Source: Roseateles oligotrophus (GTDB lineage: Bacteria > Pseudomonadota > Gammaproteobacteria > Burkholderiales > Burkholderiaceae_C). Taken from it: a stretch of 64,000 nucleotides of DNA. Location: assembly GCF_025717515.1 (NCBI RefSeq), contig NZ_JAJIRN010000002.1, forward strand, positions 310,001 to 374,000, read 5' to 3'. A model generated the notes under the pieces. That model worked only from the letters and a program-made list of their open reading frames with translations, was not told the DNA's origin and did no database searches. Both the position numbers and the translations under genes were made by a program. Numbering within the stretch: position 1 is the stretch's first letter; the number at the start of each line of letters is the position of its first letter. Positions 18,112-27,057 of this stretch are shown here, piece by piece.

Positions 18112-19280
18112 AGGGCTTCATCCTCCAGATCGCTGTCCGTCGGGACCGGCTTGTTGTGCGGATCCAGTTCCGGCGGAACCGGCGGATTGGGCATGGCGGG
18201 CTTGGCGCTGCGGTTCTTGATGGCAGCCTTCAACTGATACACATAGGCCAGCACTTGCGCCACGGCCGAGAACAACTCGACCGGGATTTCGCGGTCAATC
18301 TCGGCATGGGCATACAAGGCTCGCGCCAACACCGGCGACTGCAAAACCGGCACCTTGCATTCGGTCGCCAGGTCACGAATCTTCATCGCCAACAAGTCCG
18401 CACCCTTGGCCACCACACGCGGCGCGGCCATGCTGGCATCGTCGTATTTCAAGGCCACCGCATAGTGGGTTGGATTCATCACGATCAAGTCGGCCGTGGG
18501 CACAGCGGCGAGCATGCGCCGACGGCCAATCTCGCGCATCTTGGCGCGGATCTTGGCCTTGATCTCCTGATTGCCCTCGGCCTCTTTCATTTCCTGCTTG
18601 GCCTCTTCACGCGTCATGCGCATGCGTCGGTTGTAAAGCTGCTGCTGCAATGGCACATCAATGGCCGCAAACAAGGCCAGCGCCACGCCGAGCAAGGTCA
18701 GTCCGCCCATCAACTGCTGACCGGCATAGACCAGCGCGGCGGGCAACGGCACCGACATGATGCCGACGAAGGTGGTCATCCTGTCCTTCAAGACTACGGC
18801 CCCGATGACCCCCAAGATCAAGGCCAAGGCAACCGCCTTCAGCGCCTGGCCAACGCCCTGGCCGGACACGAGCCGTCCCAGACCGGTGAGTGGGTTGAGA
18901 TTCGAGAACTTCGGCGTCAGCGGCTTCATGGTCCAGTTCCAACCACCCGAGGCGATATTGCTGGCAATCGCCACCAGCATCAAAAAACCGCTGACAGGCA
19001 GCATCACCATCAAAAACCGCAGCGACAAGTCCCATAGCCGCTCAGCCATAAAGTTAGGCTGAGCCAACATGCGCGCGTCAAAGCGCAGCGCAAAACCGAG
19101 CATGTCCTGCAATGACTCGGCAATGACGGGCCCGCCGACACTCACTACCGCGGCCCCGGCCACCATCATTGCGAAATGAGGCAAATCACGCGAACGCGGC
19201 AGCTGGCCCTCGGCCCGAGATCTCTCGATCTTTTTGGCTGAGGCCGGTAAATTTCTGTCTTGTGCGTCTTGGTCGGCCAT
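18108..19280 (-). CDS. flhB: Flagellar export switch protein FlhB
   Basis: A 390-residue protein with four membrane segments in the first ~215 residues and a cytoplasmic domain containing the autocleavage motif N-P-T-H at 269-272 (LIVMNPTHYAVALKYDD). Cleavage there switches export from rod/hook to filament substrates, aided by FliK encoded further along the window. The C-terminal tail is Pro-rich and ends acidic (SDLEDEAL). It is the first gene of the flhB-flhA-flhF-flhG-fliA-MCP run; its upstream region follows the cheZ terminator, so an FlhDC-dependent promoter should lie between 19281 and 19405. Confidence 0.97.
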   Translation of the reverse strand: MADQDAQDRNLPASAKKIERSRAEGQLPRSRDLPHFAMMVAGAAVVSVGGPVIAESLQDMLGFALRFDARMLAQPNFMAERLWDLSLRFLMVMLPVSGFLMLVAIASNIASGGWNWTMKPLTPKFSNLNPLTGLGRLVSGQGVGQALKAVALALILGVIGAVVLKDRMTTFVGIMSVPLPAALVYAGQQLMGGLTLLGVALALFAAIDVPLQQQLYNRRMRMTREEAKQEMKEAEGNQEIKAKIRAKMREIGRRRMLAAVPTADLIVMNPTHYAVALKYDDASMAAPRVVAKGADLLAMKIRDLATECKVPVLQSPVLARALYAHAEIDREIPVELFSAVAQVLAYVYQLKAAIKNRSAKPAMPNPPVPPELDPHNKPVPTDSDLEDEAL

Positions 19281-19405
19281 GATGGATCAGGTTGAACGAG
19301 CAGGGGCGAAGCTCGTGCAGCCATTGTTGGCGGGCCGACCAAAAACTTAAGGCGGATAAGCTCGGTAAAAACAGAGGTCATCCGGCGAAAGAAAACAGCA
19401 GACGT

Positions 19406-19429
19406 AAAAAAACCCGCCTGTCGCGGGTT
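19406..19429 (-). terminator. Rho-independent terminator after cheZ
   Basis: Read on the minus strand, AACCCGC and GCGGGTT form a 7 bp stem with a five-base loop, followed by a run of seven T. It lies 20 bp past the cheZ stop and separates the mot/che operon from flhB. Confidence 0.85.
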
Positions 19430-19450
19430 CTTGTCTTGCGGTCTGAGAAC

Positions 19451-20086
19451 TTAAAAGCCCAGACTCGCCAACAAATCATCAACTTCGCCCTGGTCGGCCA
19501 CGATGTCGGTACGACCTTCTGGGTTGACGACCGGGCCTTGCAGAATATTGGGATCGACCTTTTCGCGCTGCTCGGGCGGCACGATGGACACCAGCAACTT
19601 GACCAAGCTGTCTTCCAGATCATTCGCCAGCGTCACCACCTTGGCAACCACCTGGCCGGTCAGGTCATGAAAGTCCTGCGCCATCATGATGTCGGTCAGA
19701 TGGCCGTCGATGCGCGCCGTGCGGGCCTCGACTTCCTTGACGAAGTTCAGCACCGCTCCACTGGCCACCGCCTTGACCGGATCGGCCACCAGGGCCGCTG
19801 CAATTTCGTTGGTCGCGTTGGTGATGTAGGCATGGTCGACCTTGGCCTCATCGACGGAATTCAACACTTTATTGGCCGCCGCCGCCGTCTTGGTGGCGAT
19901 GTAGCTGAGGCGACTGCGCGCATCAGGCAAGCCGTCGGTTGCCACCTGCAACTTGGGCATCACACCGAGTTGCTGCATGGTGTCGTGCAACACCCGCGTG
20001 ATAGTACCGATCTGCTGAAAAACCTCGGGCGAGACCGACAGCGGATCGGTGCCCGTATGCAATTTGCTCAATGCTTCAATAGACAT
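19451..20086 (-). CDS. cheZ: CheY-P phosphatase CheZ
   Basis: A 211-residue, mainly helical protein. The block IMMAQDFHDLTGQVVAKV contains the Asp and Gln of the CheZ active centre, and the C-terminal QGEVDDLLASLGF is the CheY-binding amphipathic peptide seen in CheZ proteins. It speeds dephosphorylation of CheY-P and so ends the tumble signal. It lies 18 bp downstream of cheY and is followed by a strong terminator, which marks the end of the motA-motB-cheY-cheZ operon. Confidence 0.94.
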   Translation of the reverse strand: MSIEALSKLHTGTDPLSVSPEVFQQIGTITRVLHDTMQQLGVMPKLQVATDGLPDARSRLSYIATKTAAAANKVLNSVDEAKVDHAYITNATNEIAAALVADPVKAVASGAVLNFVKEVEARTARIDGHLTDIMMAQDFHDLTGQVVAKVVTLANDLEDSLVKLLVSIVPPEQREKVDPNILQGPVVNPEGRTDIVADQGEVDDLLASLGF

Positions 20087-20104
20087 GTTGTATCTCCCTC
20101 GGAA

Positions 20105-20497
20105 TCAGGCCGCTGCGGCCAGTTTTTGCATGATCTTCAGGACCTTTTCTTCCAGGGTCGCCTTGGTGAAGGGCTTGACGATATAGCCCGCCGCGCCCGA
20201 CTGCGCCGCCAGCACAATGTCTTCCTTGCGCGCTTCGGCGGTCACCATCAGCACCGGCAGATGCTTCAAATTGGGATCTTCCTTGATCGCCTTGAGCAAT
20301 TCGAAGCCGGTCATATTAGGCATATTGATGTCGCTGACGACAAAGTCGTACTTGGCCACCTTGAGCATGCTGAGGGCCTCAACACCATCTTCGGCTTCAT
20401 CGCAGTTGTTATAGCCAATCTCCTTTAACAGGCCGCGCACAATGCGCCGCATCGTAGAGAAATCGTCAACAACCAAAAATTTCATGTCTGTGCTCAT
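20105..20497 (-). CDS. cheY: Chemotaxis response regulator CheY
   Basis: A 130-residue single-domain receiver. The acidic pair is in [15 protein letters not shown], the phospho-acceptor Asp in [13 protein letters not shown], the Thr/Ala switch in VLMVTAEA and the Lys in GYIVKPFT. Phosphorylated CheY binds the N-terminal peptide of FliM, also encoded in this window. The start at 20497 has GAGG six bases upstream. It is 26 bp after motB and 18 bp before cheZ. Confidence 0.96.
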   Translation of the reverse strand: MSTDMKFLVVDDFSTMRRIVRGLLKEIGYNNCDEAEDGVEALSMLKVAKYDFVVSDINMPNMTGFELLKAIKEDPNLKHLPVLMVTAEARKEDIVLAAQSGAAGYIVKPFTKATLEEKVLKIMQKLAAAA

Positions 20498-20523
20498 GGC
20501 TTTCCTCGCAGGGCTAGAGAGTT

Positions 20524-21474
20524 TTATCGGGGCTTGGTGGCGGAACTTGAGGGACTATTTTCAACTCCGGCTTCCGCAGGAGCCGGGGTTGATTCTTCTT
20601 GAGGCAAATTCTTCAACACAGCATCCTCGGCATCGCGGTTCATCACAATAATGCTAATGCGTCGATTGATCGGACTTTCGGGCTGTTTGGGGTCAAGCAA
20701 TTTGCTCGCCGCCAAGCCCTGCACCCTCAGCGTACGCGCTTCCGGTAGACCGCCTGCACTTAATTCCCGGCGCGAAGCATTGGCCCGGTCGGCCGACAAC
20801 TCCCAATTGCTATAGCCCCGGTCGCCCGCAGAGAAGGGCTGCGCATCGGTATGCCCCTCCAGCGTCAAGCGATTGGGCACTTCAGACAACACGCCGCCCA
20901 ATTCGCGCAGCAATTGCTTCATATAAGGTTTTACGACGGCGCTGCCGCTATCGAACATCGGCCGGCCCTCTTCATCCGCGATCTGAATCCGCAAACCTTC
21001 CAGTGTCATATCAAGTTTGATCTGACCGCCGAGAGAGCTCAGCTGTGGATTATTGGCCAAGACCTTTTCGACTTTATCCTTCAATTCCTCAAGCCGAGCA
21101 CGCTCGGCTTTTCGTTGCTCTTCTTTCAGCGCACGCAGATTGAAGGTGCGCTTTTGCGCATCGACGTCACCTGACTTGACCTGCCCGGTTTCGCGACTCA
21201 AGTCCTTGCCGCCGCCCTTGACCACGTGGGAGGAGTCGCCCGAGCCGGAGCCGCCCTGCATCGCCACCTTGAGCGGCGAGCCGAAGAAGTCGGCAATACC
21301 TTTTTTGTCACCCTCGGTGGTAGAACCGAGCAACCACATCAATAGAAAGAACGCCATCATCGCGGTCACAAAGTCGGCGTAGGCAATCTTCCAGGCGCCA
21401 CCATGACTCGGGTGCCCGCCCTTCTTGACGCGCTTGATGATGATGGGTTGGAGCTTTTTTGCGTCACCGGCCAT
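20524..21474 (-). CDS. motB: Stator protein MotB
   Basis: A 316-residue protein with a short basic N-terminus, one membrane helix containing the proton-binding Asp ([20 protein letters not shown]), a plug/linker region and an OmpA-like peptidoglycan-binding domain ([31 protein letters not shown]). It anchors the MotA4MotB2-type stator to the wall. It is separated from motA by an unusually long 237 bp spacer that carries a duplicated hairpin-forming repeat. Confidence 0.96.
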   Translation of the reverse strand: MAGDAKKLQPIIIKRVKKGGHPSHGGAWKIAYADFVTAMMAFFLLMWLLGSTTEGDKKGIADFFGSPLKVAMQGGSGSGDSSHVVKGGGKDLSRETGQVKSGDVDAQKRTFNLRALKEEQRKAERARLEELKDKVEKVLANNPQLSSLGGQIKLDMTLEGLRIQIADEEGRPMFDSGSAVVKPYMKQLLRELGGVLSEVPNRLTLEGHTDAQPFSAGDRGYSNWELSADRANASRRELSAGGLPEARTLRVQGLAASKLLDPKQPESPINRRISIIVMNRDAEDAVLKNLPQEESTPAPAEAGVENSPSSSATKPR

Positions 21475-21496
21475 ATGGAGCCCCCACGTCGCCGGT

Positions 21497-21671
21497 TACG
21501 GCTCCTGCCCCCCGAGGGGGTGCCGTCCGCTTTGGGAGCGGCCCGGCAGCGAACTTGATTCTGTTTGCCCCACCGTCGTCAAGTACGGTTCCTGCCCCCA
21601 TGGACCGGAACAGGTCCATTTCATGGCCCTGGGGTGCCGTCCGCTTTGGGAGCGGCCCGGCAGCGGACTTG
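21497..21671. repeat. Duplicated palindromic intergenic repeat between motA and motB
   Basis: A 41 bp block occurs at 21517-21557 and again at 21631-21671 with a single mismatch; both are preceded by a matching TACGG(C/T)TCCTGCCCCC stretch (from 21497 and 21584). Each block can fold: CCGCT-TTGGG-AGCGG as a short hairpin, or GTCCGCT with AGCGGAC around it in the second copy. The second copy has ~27 extra bases with their own inverted repeat (TGGACC/GGTCCA, 21601-21618). It resembles REP-type extragenic palindromes. In the motA-motB mRNA the hairpins could tune stability or relative expression (inference). Confidence 0.75.
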
Positions 21672-21711
21672 TAGCCCCCCATGGCCGTCACTTCTATCAG
21701 AGGCTCGGCCA

Positions 21712-22572
21712 TCACTTCTTGCCCTTCACATGGGCTTCCAGTTCGCCGAAGGTCGGGCGGTCGCCGGAGAAGAGTACCTTGCGGCCAAACTCGATCGCCA
21801 CCTGCGGGGCATAGCCCTGCATGCTAGCCAGCAAGGTGGTCTTGATGCACTGCAATTCCTTGCCCGCATCTTCGACTTTTTGTTCCAGCAGACCAGCCAA
21901 AGGTTCGGCAAAGGCATAGGCCAGCAAAATGCCGAGGAAGGTTCCGACCAGCGCCGAACCGATCATGCCGCCCAACACGGCTGGGGGCTGCCCCACCGAG
22001 CCCATGGTATTCACCACACCCAGCACCGCCGCCACGATGCCGAATGCCGGCAGACCGCCGGCAATGCGCTGAATCGCGGCCACAGCGGCATGCTCTTCGG
22101 CATGATGCGTGTCGATCTCGTTGTCCATCAAGGATTCAATCTCATGTGCATTGAGGTTGCCCGACACCATCATACGAAGGTAGTCGGTGATGAATTCGGT
22201 GACATGGTGGTCGTTGCCCACGGTCGGATATTTTTGAAACAGCGCTGAGCTATGCGGATCTTCAACGTCCTTTTCAATTGACATCAGACCTTCTTTACGG
22301 GCTTTTTGCAAGATGTCGTACATCAGCGCCAGCAGCTCCATATAACGAGCCTTGCTGAACTTGCTGCCCTTGAAGCAGCGGCCCAAACCGGCCAAGGTGC
22401 CCTTCACGACCTTCATCTGATTGTTGGCCAGAAACGCCCCGATGGCGGCACCAAAAATGGTGATCATCTCGAACGGCAGCGCGTGCAAGATCACCATGAT
22501 ATTGCCGCCGTGGAATATGTAGACGCCGAAGATGCAAACCATCGCGACGGCCCAACCGATGAAGACAAACAT
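21712..22572 (-). CDS. motA: Stator protein MotA
   Basis: A 286-residue protein with four membrane segments (for example FIGWAVAMVCIFGVYIF at the start and AFGIVAAVLGVVNTMG later) and a large cytoplasmic loop (~60-165) that contacts FliG. The conserved GGLPAFGIVAAVLGVV block fits the MotA proton-channel family. I start at ATG 22572, which places the first membrane helix right at the N-terminus; the frame is open to 22683 but the extra residues are hydrophilic and the sigma28-like promoter lies within them. The next gene, motB, follows after the repeat-bearing spacer. Confidence 0.95.
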   Translation of the reverse strand: MFVFIGWAVAMVCIFGVYIFHGGNIMVILHALPFEMITIFGAAIGAFLANNQMKVVKGTLAGLGRCFKGSKFSKARYMELLALMYDILQKARKEGLMSIEKDVEDPHSSALFQKYPTVGNDHHVTEFITDYLRMMVSGNLNAHEIESLMDNEIDTHHAEEHAAVAAIQRIAGGLPAFGIVAAVLGVVNTMGSVGQPPAVLGGMIGSALVGTFLGILLAYAFAEPLAGLLEQKVEDAGKELQCIKTTLLASMQGYAPQVAIEFGRKVLFSGDRPTFGELEAHVKGKK

Positions 22573-22600
22573 AATGCTTTCTTTTGAGGGTTTCCTGCCC

Positions 22601-22627
22601 TTATCGGCGGGATAGTTGAGGCCTTGA
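22601..22627 (-). promoter_or_regulatory. Sigma28 promoter upstream of motA
   Basis: On the minus strand a perfect GCCGATAA -10 box (22601-22608) follows TCAAGGCC (22620-22627) with an 11-base spacer, close to the FliA consensus TAAAGTTT-N11-GCCGATAA. It ends 28 bp before the motA start, so motA-motB-cheY-cheZ is probably a class III operon as well as possible read-through from flhC. Confidence 0.75.
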
Positions 22628-22660
22628 GTGTGGCAACAGTTTTTGCGGGCGGTCTGCGCA

Positions 22661-23443
22661 TCAAACCGGTTTTGACGGTTCAATCGAGCCTATTGCCCCA
22701 TGCCGAGCATGCTCAGACACTGGTAGACGATAGACCCACAAACTGTGTCCTCGACTCAAAGGCAGCGTGGTGTGTGCCACCTGACCGGCAATCTCGAAGT
22801 CAAGGCTGATCAGCCATGCCCCGGCCGCCATCTCAAGGCTGGCCTTGGCCCAAACCCTTTCCATCGTCTCGGGGCGCTGAAACACATAGACGAGCGCAAA
22901 CGGCGCCCAGTCTTGCGTCCACATATCGCCCCGATGGATCTTTGCCCAAGGGCAGCGCCAAGCCGCCATGCGCGCCAACAAACCACTCCATTCGATACCC
23001 TCTATACACGCGTCGGGGTAGGCCAGGCGCAACTCCCGCAGACCATGGCCCAGGCCGCAGCCGGCGTCGAGCAGCCGAGCACCGCTTGGCAAGGGCGCCC
23101 AGCCACGCAGCGCCGACAGGGCCCCCTGCGGTGTAGGGAACCAAGGCGCATCGGTCCAAGTACGGCGCGGGTAGGCCAGGGCCAACAACGCCAACGGCAA
23201 CAGCCAAGCCCAAGCCGGCAAGGCCGCTGCGCGCAGAACCACCAGCATCGACAAAGGGAAACCAAGGGCAACGATCAGACGCCGCCATCGTGCCTGATGC
23301 AGCAGAGCCAAGCCGCCACCCAAGAGAGCCGCGGCAAACACAGCCGGGCCGAGCGCGAATCCCGTCGCCGTCAAGCCCGTAAAGGCCACCCACGCGACAG
23401 CCCAACTCAATAAAGCGGGCAATGGCCAACGCAGCAAGTGCAT
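22661..23443 (-). CDS. Class I SAM-dependent methyltransferase with N-terminal membrane segments
   Basis: A 260-residue protein. The first ~95 residues are strongly hydrophobic with several probable membrane helices, and the rest is a Rossmann methyltransferase domain with the SAM-binding motif ARLLDAGCGLGHGLREL (~125). Its place between flhC and motA, on the same strand, suggests expression with motility genes. The substrate is unknown; a link to flagellin or surface modification is only inference from the nearby fliB and glycosyltransferase genes. It ends 88 bp before motA. Start ATG at 23443 lacks a strong ribosome binding site. Confidence 0.8.
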   Translation of the reverse strand: MHLLRWPLPALLSWAVAWVAFTGLTATGFALGPAVFAAALLGGGLALLHQARWRRLIVALGFPLSMLVVLRAAALPAWAWLLPLALLALAYPRRTWTDAPWFPTPQGALSALRGWAPLPSGARLLDAGCGLGHGLRELRLAYPDACIEGIEWSGLLARMAAWRCPWAKIHRGDMWTQDWAPFALVYVFQRPETMERVWAKASLEMAAGAWLISLDFEIAGQVAHTTLPLSRGHSLWVYRLPVSEHARHGAIGSIEPSKPV

Positions 23444-23489
23444 TTACGGCGGCGCGAGCGGACGGATGGGCGTTGAAGCGAGGCGTCCT

Positions 23490-24026
23490 TTAGTGCATCT
23501 GGATCGAGCCTTGAGCCCGACCCTTGCCGGCACGGGCCGGCGGATTGCACATGCCGCAGACATAGTGGCGGGCAATTTCATGCGGATGGGTGACAAAGTG
23601 GCCACCGCAATCCGAGCATTTGGTCATCGTCAACATGCCGTTATCGATGAATTTCACCAGGCGCCATGCACGGGTGATCGACAGCATCGCTTCCAGTCCC
23701 TGCGCCTGTGTCTGCTCTTGGTAGAGCTGATAGGCCTTGATGACGGCATCGATTTCATCCAGTTCCGACACCTTGTTCAGATATTCATGCACATTCAAGA
23801 ACAGCGACGCATGAATATTGGGTTGCCATGTCATGAACCAATCGGTCGAGAACGGCAGTTGGCCTTTGGACGGGCTCTTGCCCGAGACCTCTTTGTACAG
23901 GCGCAGCAGGCGCTCATAGGACAGATCGGTCTCCGACTCCAACACTTGCAGGCGCGCACCCAGATTGATCAGGGTAACGGCACGGCTGATCTGCAGGGCT
24001 TCGGTGAGGATGCTTTTGTTGCGCAT
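23490..24026 (-). CDS. flhC: Flagellar master regulator subunit FlhC, copy 1
   Basis: A 178-residue protein with the FlhC zinc site made of two CxxC pairs (CSDC and CGMC, ~135-160) and the typical YERLLRLYKEVSGKSPSKG region. FlhC with FlhD forms the hetero-hexamer that activates class II flagellar promoters. A second copy at 27058-27594 differs at nine positions by my reading, including S-D-C to S-E-C next to the zinc Cys and N to K after the last Cys. It is 39 bp after flhD copy 1. Confidence 0.95.
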   Translation of the reverse strand: MRNKSILTEALQISRAVTLINLGARLQVLESETDLSYERLLRLYKEVSGKSPSKGQLPFSTDWFMTWQPNIHASLFLNVHEYLNKVSELDEIDAVIKAYQLYQEQTQAQGLEAMLSITRAWRLVKFIDNGMLTMTKCSDCGGHFVTHPHEIARHYVCGMCNPPARAGKGRAQGSIQMH

Positions 24027-24065
24027 GATGGAGTCTCGATTCTTTGTCTTGTGCGGGGAAAGGGA

Positions 24066-24389
24066 TCAGGCAGCTTCTTGGTGACGGCCGGCCATCAGGA
24101 TGCTGGCGTGAAGTCTCGACACGCCGTCGTTGGCTGCGGTCTTGCCATGACTGGTCAGCAGACCCCAGACCAAGTCGTCATCCATGCGGAAGCGGCACAG
24201 CAAGGTGTTGCCGGAGGCAATCTTCATCAACTGCGCCGGGCTCAGGGTCGAGATCAGGGTCGCCGTGTCCTCGGACACGCCCAAACGGTACAGCGCTTGC
24301 TCGCGGTCGGCGCGAATCAGGTTCTGCGCCAACATCAAGTAGGACAGATTGGCTTCACGGATTTCGGCGAGGATTTGGTCTGCGTTCAT
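24066..24389 (-). CDS. flhD: Flagellar master regulator subunit FlhD, copy 1
   Basis: A 107-residue helical protein; EIREANLSYLMLAQNLIR and ALYRLGVSEDTATLI are typical FlhD blocks. The start at 24389 is supported by GGAG seven bases upstream and by identity with copy 2, although the frame is open a little further. It differs from copy 2 (27634-27957) at three residues by my reading. The upstream region contains a dyad-symmetric element conserved between the two copies. Confidence 0.95.
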   Translation of the reverse strand: MNADQILAEIREANLSYLMLAQNLIRADREQALYRLGVSEDTATLISTLSPAQLMKIASGNTLLCRFRMDDDLVWGLLTSHGKTAANDGVSRLHASILMAGRHQEAA

Positions 24390-24414
24390 GTTCGGGCTCC
24401 AGTTTGTTTGGCTG

Positions 24415-24445
24415 CACAACTCGTAACAACTTGATACGAATTGTG
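24415..24445. promoter_or_regulatory. Candidate operator upstream of flhDC copy 1
   Basis: CACAACTCGT (24415-24424) and ACGAATTGTG (24436-24445) are near-perfect inverted copies (9 of 10), with centres 21 bp, about two helical turns, apart. The same dyad with the same spacing occurs before flhDC copy 2, within a block that is otherwise conserved too. Position 26 bp before the flhD start fits a regulator site near the promoter; the binding protein is unknown. Confidence 0.5.
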
Positions 24446-24591
24446 AAGACTTGAACAAGCCGGCAACATCAGCCTAAATCCAGCGCTTGAGTCCCTTTTC
24501 TTCCCTTGGCTCTGTCAGGTAACTTCCTACACGGGCGACTCTGTTTTGGCGAGTCTCCCAGGAGGATCTTGTCCTTGTAGGGCAAAAGCTG

Positions 24592-25857
24592 TCAGCCAAC
24601 CAGCGTCGCCAGCACTTCCATGCGCAAGGCATCGTTGTCCTTCAAGGACTGCAGAACCATCGGCATAAAGCGATGGTTGTGTTCGATATTGCGCGCCACG
24701 ACATAGGTCACTTGGACGCACTCGTCCAGACCAAATGGATGCTCAGGGCGCGCTGCGAGAGCCTGCAAATAGAACTTGATCAGCGCAAAGCGAACCGCCA
24801 GCGCCATGAAGTCGGACTCCAGTGCGGCGGTGTCATTGCGTGGGAACATGGTGATGACCAGACTATTGAGTAAATAGTTCTTCAAAGCATAGGGGTGCGC
24901 TGCGTCGAATTCTTTCAACCGAGTAGCACCCCGGGGCGCCTCGCCTTGCAGGCCCTCCCGCACTTCAGCGATCAAGGCCCGAAACGAGGGGCGCCCCCCA
25001 TGGTCAGTCAAGAACTTCTGCGTGGCCCCCATCAGCAGCGAGGCCTGCACCTGCTGGGGAATATTCAGGCCCTGCACATGAGCACCGGCATGGGCCAAGA
25101 AGTCTGGATCCAGATACTGTGCAAAGGCATCGGACAGACCCTGATCCGCAAGCGCTGCAGCAGCGTCCGGCTTTGCGGACTGGGCCGCAACATCAGTCGC
25201 AACATCGGCCGCCACCTTGGCAACCTGGCGCAACAAAAGCCCGCTCACGACCAAGGCCTGCGCAGCGCTCAGATCGGGATGCTTGATCACCACTGTCAAG
25301 GCCTCACGCAAGAGACGAGCATGGCGGCGCACCAAGTCGGGCTCACCGGCCGCAACGGGGCCCAGGCGCCGGTTGATGGGCACCAGACTGGCATTGGCGA
25401 ATGGCAAGGCGAGGCCTTCCATTTCCACAGCGTCGGCCGAGGCCAAGGCCAAGCGCGCTGCTTCCGGGCAACTCAGGCTGGCAGCCACGCCAATTTGCTC
25501 TCCCTCCAGGGTGTAGATGCGAGGGTACTGGCTGCAGGTATTGGACAAAGCCTGGGCACCCAAACCGGCATGAATCTGGCAGAGCTTGGCCTCATCCAAA
25601 AAGGGGCATGCCTGCTCGCCGTTCAACGCGATTGACGCGTAGCTCTTGCCCACCGAGATCGAGCCGGTATTTTTCTGCACATGCTGCCGCATCAGGCTCG
25701 CCAGCGGTTCGCCCTTGATCGATTGGTACTTCTGATAAGTCGGCTTATCGATGGAAACGCGCCAACCGGTACAGCAGTTTTCAATGCAAGCGGCCCCAAT
25801 GCATTGAAAACTCCGCAGATAGCGCGGTGCCTGAGCGACCGGACTGAATTTACCCAT
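24592..25857 (-). CDS. fliB: Flagellin lysine-N-methylase FliB
   Basis: A 421-residue protein with the Cys-rich pattern of the FliB family: CIGAACIENCCTGWRVSID near the N-terminus and CPFLDEAKLCQIHAGLG, then SNTCSQYPR (~90-120). FliB methylates Lys side chains of flagellin, and the Cys cluster suggests an Fe-S centre and radical-type chemistry (family knowledge). Three flagellin genes lie 4 kb away. Start ATG at 25857 has GAGG upstream; a TTG at 25872 is less likely. It lies between the two flhDC copies and ends about 200 bp before flhD copy 1. Confidence 0.9.
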   Translation of the reverse strand: MGKFSPVAQAPRYLRSFQCIGAACIENCCTGWRVSIDKPTYQKYQSIKGEPLASLMRQHVQKNTGSISVGKSYASIALNGEQACPFLDEAKLCQIHAGLGAQALSNTCSQYPRIYTLEGEQIGVAASLSCPEAARLALASADAVEMEGLALPFANASLVPINRRLGPVAAGEPDLVRRHARLLREALTVVIKHPDLSAAQALVVSGLLLRQVAKVAADVATDVAAQSAKPDAAAALADQGLSDAFAQYLDPDFLAHAGAHVQGLNIPQQVQASLLMGATQKFLTDHGGRPSFRALIAEVREGLQGEAPRGATRLKEFDAAHPYALKNYLLNSLVITMFPRNDTAALESDFMALAVRFALIKFYLQALAARPEHPFGLDECVQVTYVVARNIEHNHRFMPMVLQSLKDNDALRMEVLATLVG

Positions 25858-25989
25858 CGGTGTGAACCTCAAGTCAAAACAAGATGACGGCGGTGAGCCT
25901 AACCCACGGTAGAACTCGGCAGGCCCGGGAAACCCGCATCCGCACCATTTGATGAGCGTCAGCAGGGCTGCCGCCGGTTGCGTGGCTTG

Positions 25990-27042
25990 TCAAGCTGGAA
26001 AGGCCTGGCGCAAATCGCTTGCCTCTTGCTCACGCCCGGTGCCTTCCAGCACCAAAGCCAAGTTGTGCGCAGCCAGATGACTGCCCCGCCCTGCCACGGC
26101 TCCGGTCAAATCAGGCCGTTCACCCAACTCCAGGCAACGCCGCCAAGCATCCTCAATCATCGGCAGCAGTTGCGACGCTTGTTCAGGCGTATCGGCGGCA
26201 AAGTCCAGCAGCAGATCGCCCAAGGCGAAGAAAAAATCCGGCGACGCTGCGCAAATCTCCAATTGCGTTTGTGCGAACTGCACACCCACCTCATGTTTCT
26301 TCAGTTGTTTGAGCGCAAACAGTCGGCGCGCAACCAAATCAAACCACCACCCCTGTTCGGGATGCGGCAGCGTCGCGGCTTTCTCGAAGTATTGTTCGGC
26401 ATGCGCATGTTCGTCATAGACGGCACAGTCTTTGCCGAGCTGGTACCAAAGATAGGCTTGCTCGGGATACGCCTGCAACTCCTGCATCAACAGTCGCTGA
26501 TTGCGCCCACGCTTGGATTGCAGCAACTCGGGCAAATAGCCGTCATGCCCGACGCTGATGTTCAAGGCACGAATCGGCAAGGCATGGACCGGCTGCTCAT
26601 GAATGCGCCCGCGGTAGCGCAGCGCTCCGGGCAACACGCGCGACAGTCTCGAATGCGCATGGCGGAGTTCGCCGTCCATGAATTGGTCCAGCAAGTCGAT
26701 GGTGCCGACAAAGTCGGGCGGCGTTTGACGCAAGGAGGCCAACACCTCCCCGCCCGAGATCAACCATTCATCGGCGTCAAGCAGCAGATGCCAATCGGCA
26801 TCCGCTGCGGCGACGGCGGCATTGCGTGCGGCGGCAAAGTCGTCGCACCAATGAAAGCGTTCAACGCGGGCACCGCATGCCGCAGCCAAGGCCGGTGTCG
26901 CATCGACCGAACCGGTGTCCAGCACCAGCATCTGATCGACCCAGGGCCGCACGCTGTTCAGCAAGCGCTCGATGCGGGCGGCCTCATCACGCGCGATCAC
27001 CACCAGGCAGGTTCGCGTCGCAGCAGCGGCAGGGCAGACCAT
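25990..27042 (-). CDS. GT2-family glycosyltransferase with C-terminal TPR-like region
   Basis: A 350-residue protein. The N-terminal GT-A domain starts CLVVIARDEAARIERLLNSV and has the metal-binding D-x-D in LLLDADEW (~88-94). The C-terminal half is helical (QELQAYPEQAYLWYQLGKDC, then AEQYFEKAATLP) and TPR-like. Such enzymes often modify proteins or cell-surface glycans. It starts 15 bp after flhC copy 2 with AGAGG before the ATG, so translation is probably coupled to the flagellar regulator; a role in flagellin glycosylation is the favoured inference. GTG at 27045 is an alternative start. Confidence 0.85.
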   Translation of the reverse strand: MVCPAAAATRTCLVVIARDEAARIERLLNSVRPWVDQMLVLDTGSVDATPALAAACGARVERFHWCDDFAAARNAAVAAADADWHLLLDADEWLISGGEVLASLRQTPPDFVGTIDLLDQFMDGELRHAHSRLSRVLPGALRYRGRIHEQPVHALPIRALNISVGHDGYLPELLQSKRGRNQRLLMQELQAYPEQAYLWYQLGKDCAVYDEHAHAEQYFEKAATLPHPEQGWWFDLVARRLFALKQLKKHEVGVQFAQTQLEICAASPDFFFALGDLLLDFAADTPEQASQLLPMIEDAWRRCLELGERPDLTGAVAGRGSHLAAHNLALVLEGTGREQEASDLRQAFPA

Positions 27043-27057
27043 CACCGCCTCTCTCGC

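Larger units (their letters stand above)
23490..24535 (-). repeat. Segmental duplication, unit 1 (flhDC plus upstream region)
   Basis: The flhC and flhD coding regions and about 145 bp upstream of flhD match the block at 27058-28098 with scattered substitutions and small indels. Similarity fades beyond GTCAGGTAACTTCCTACA at about 24515-24532. The two units are direct repeats some 3.5 kb apart, so recombination could delete fliB and the glycosyltransferase gene. Confidence 0.85.
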
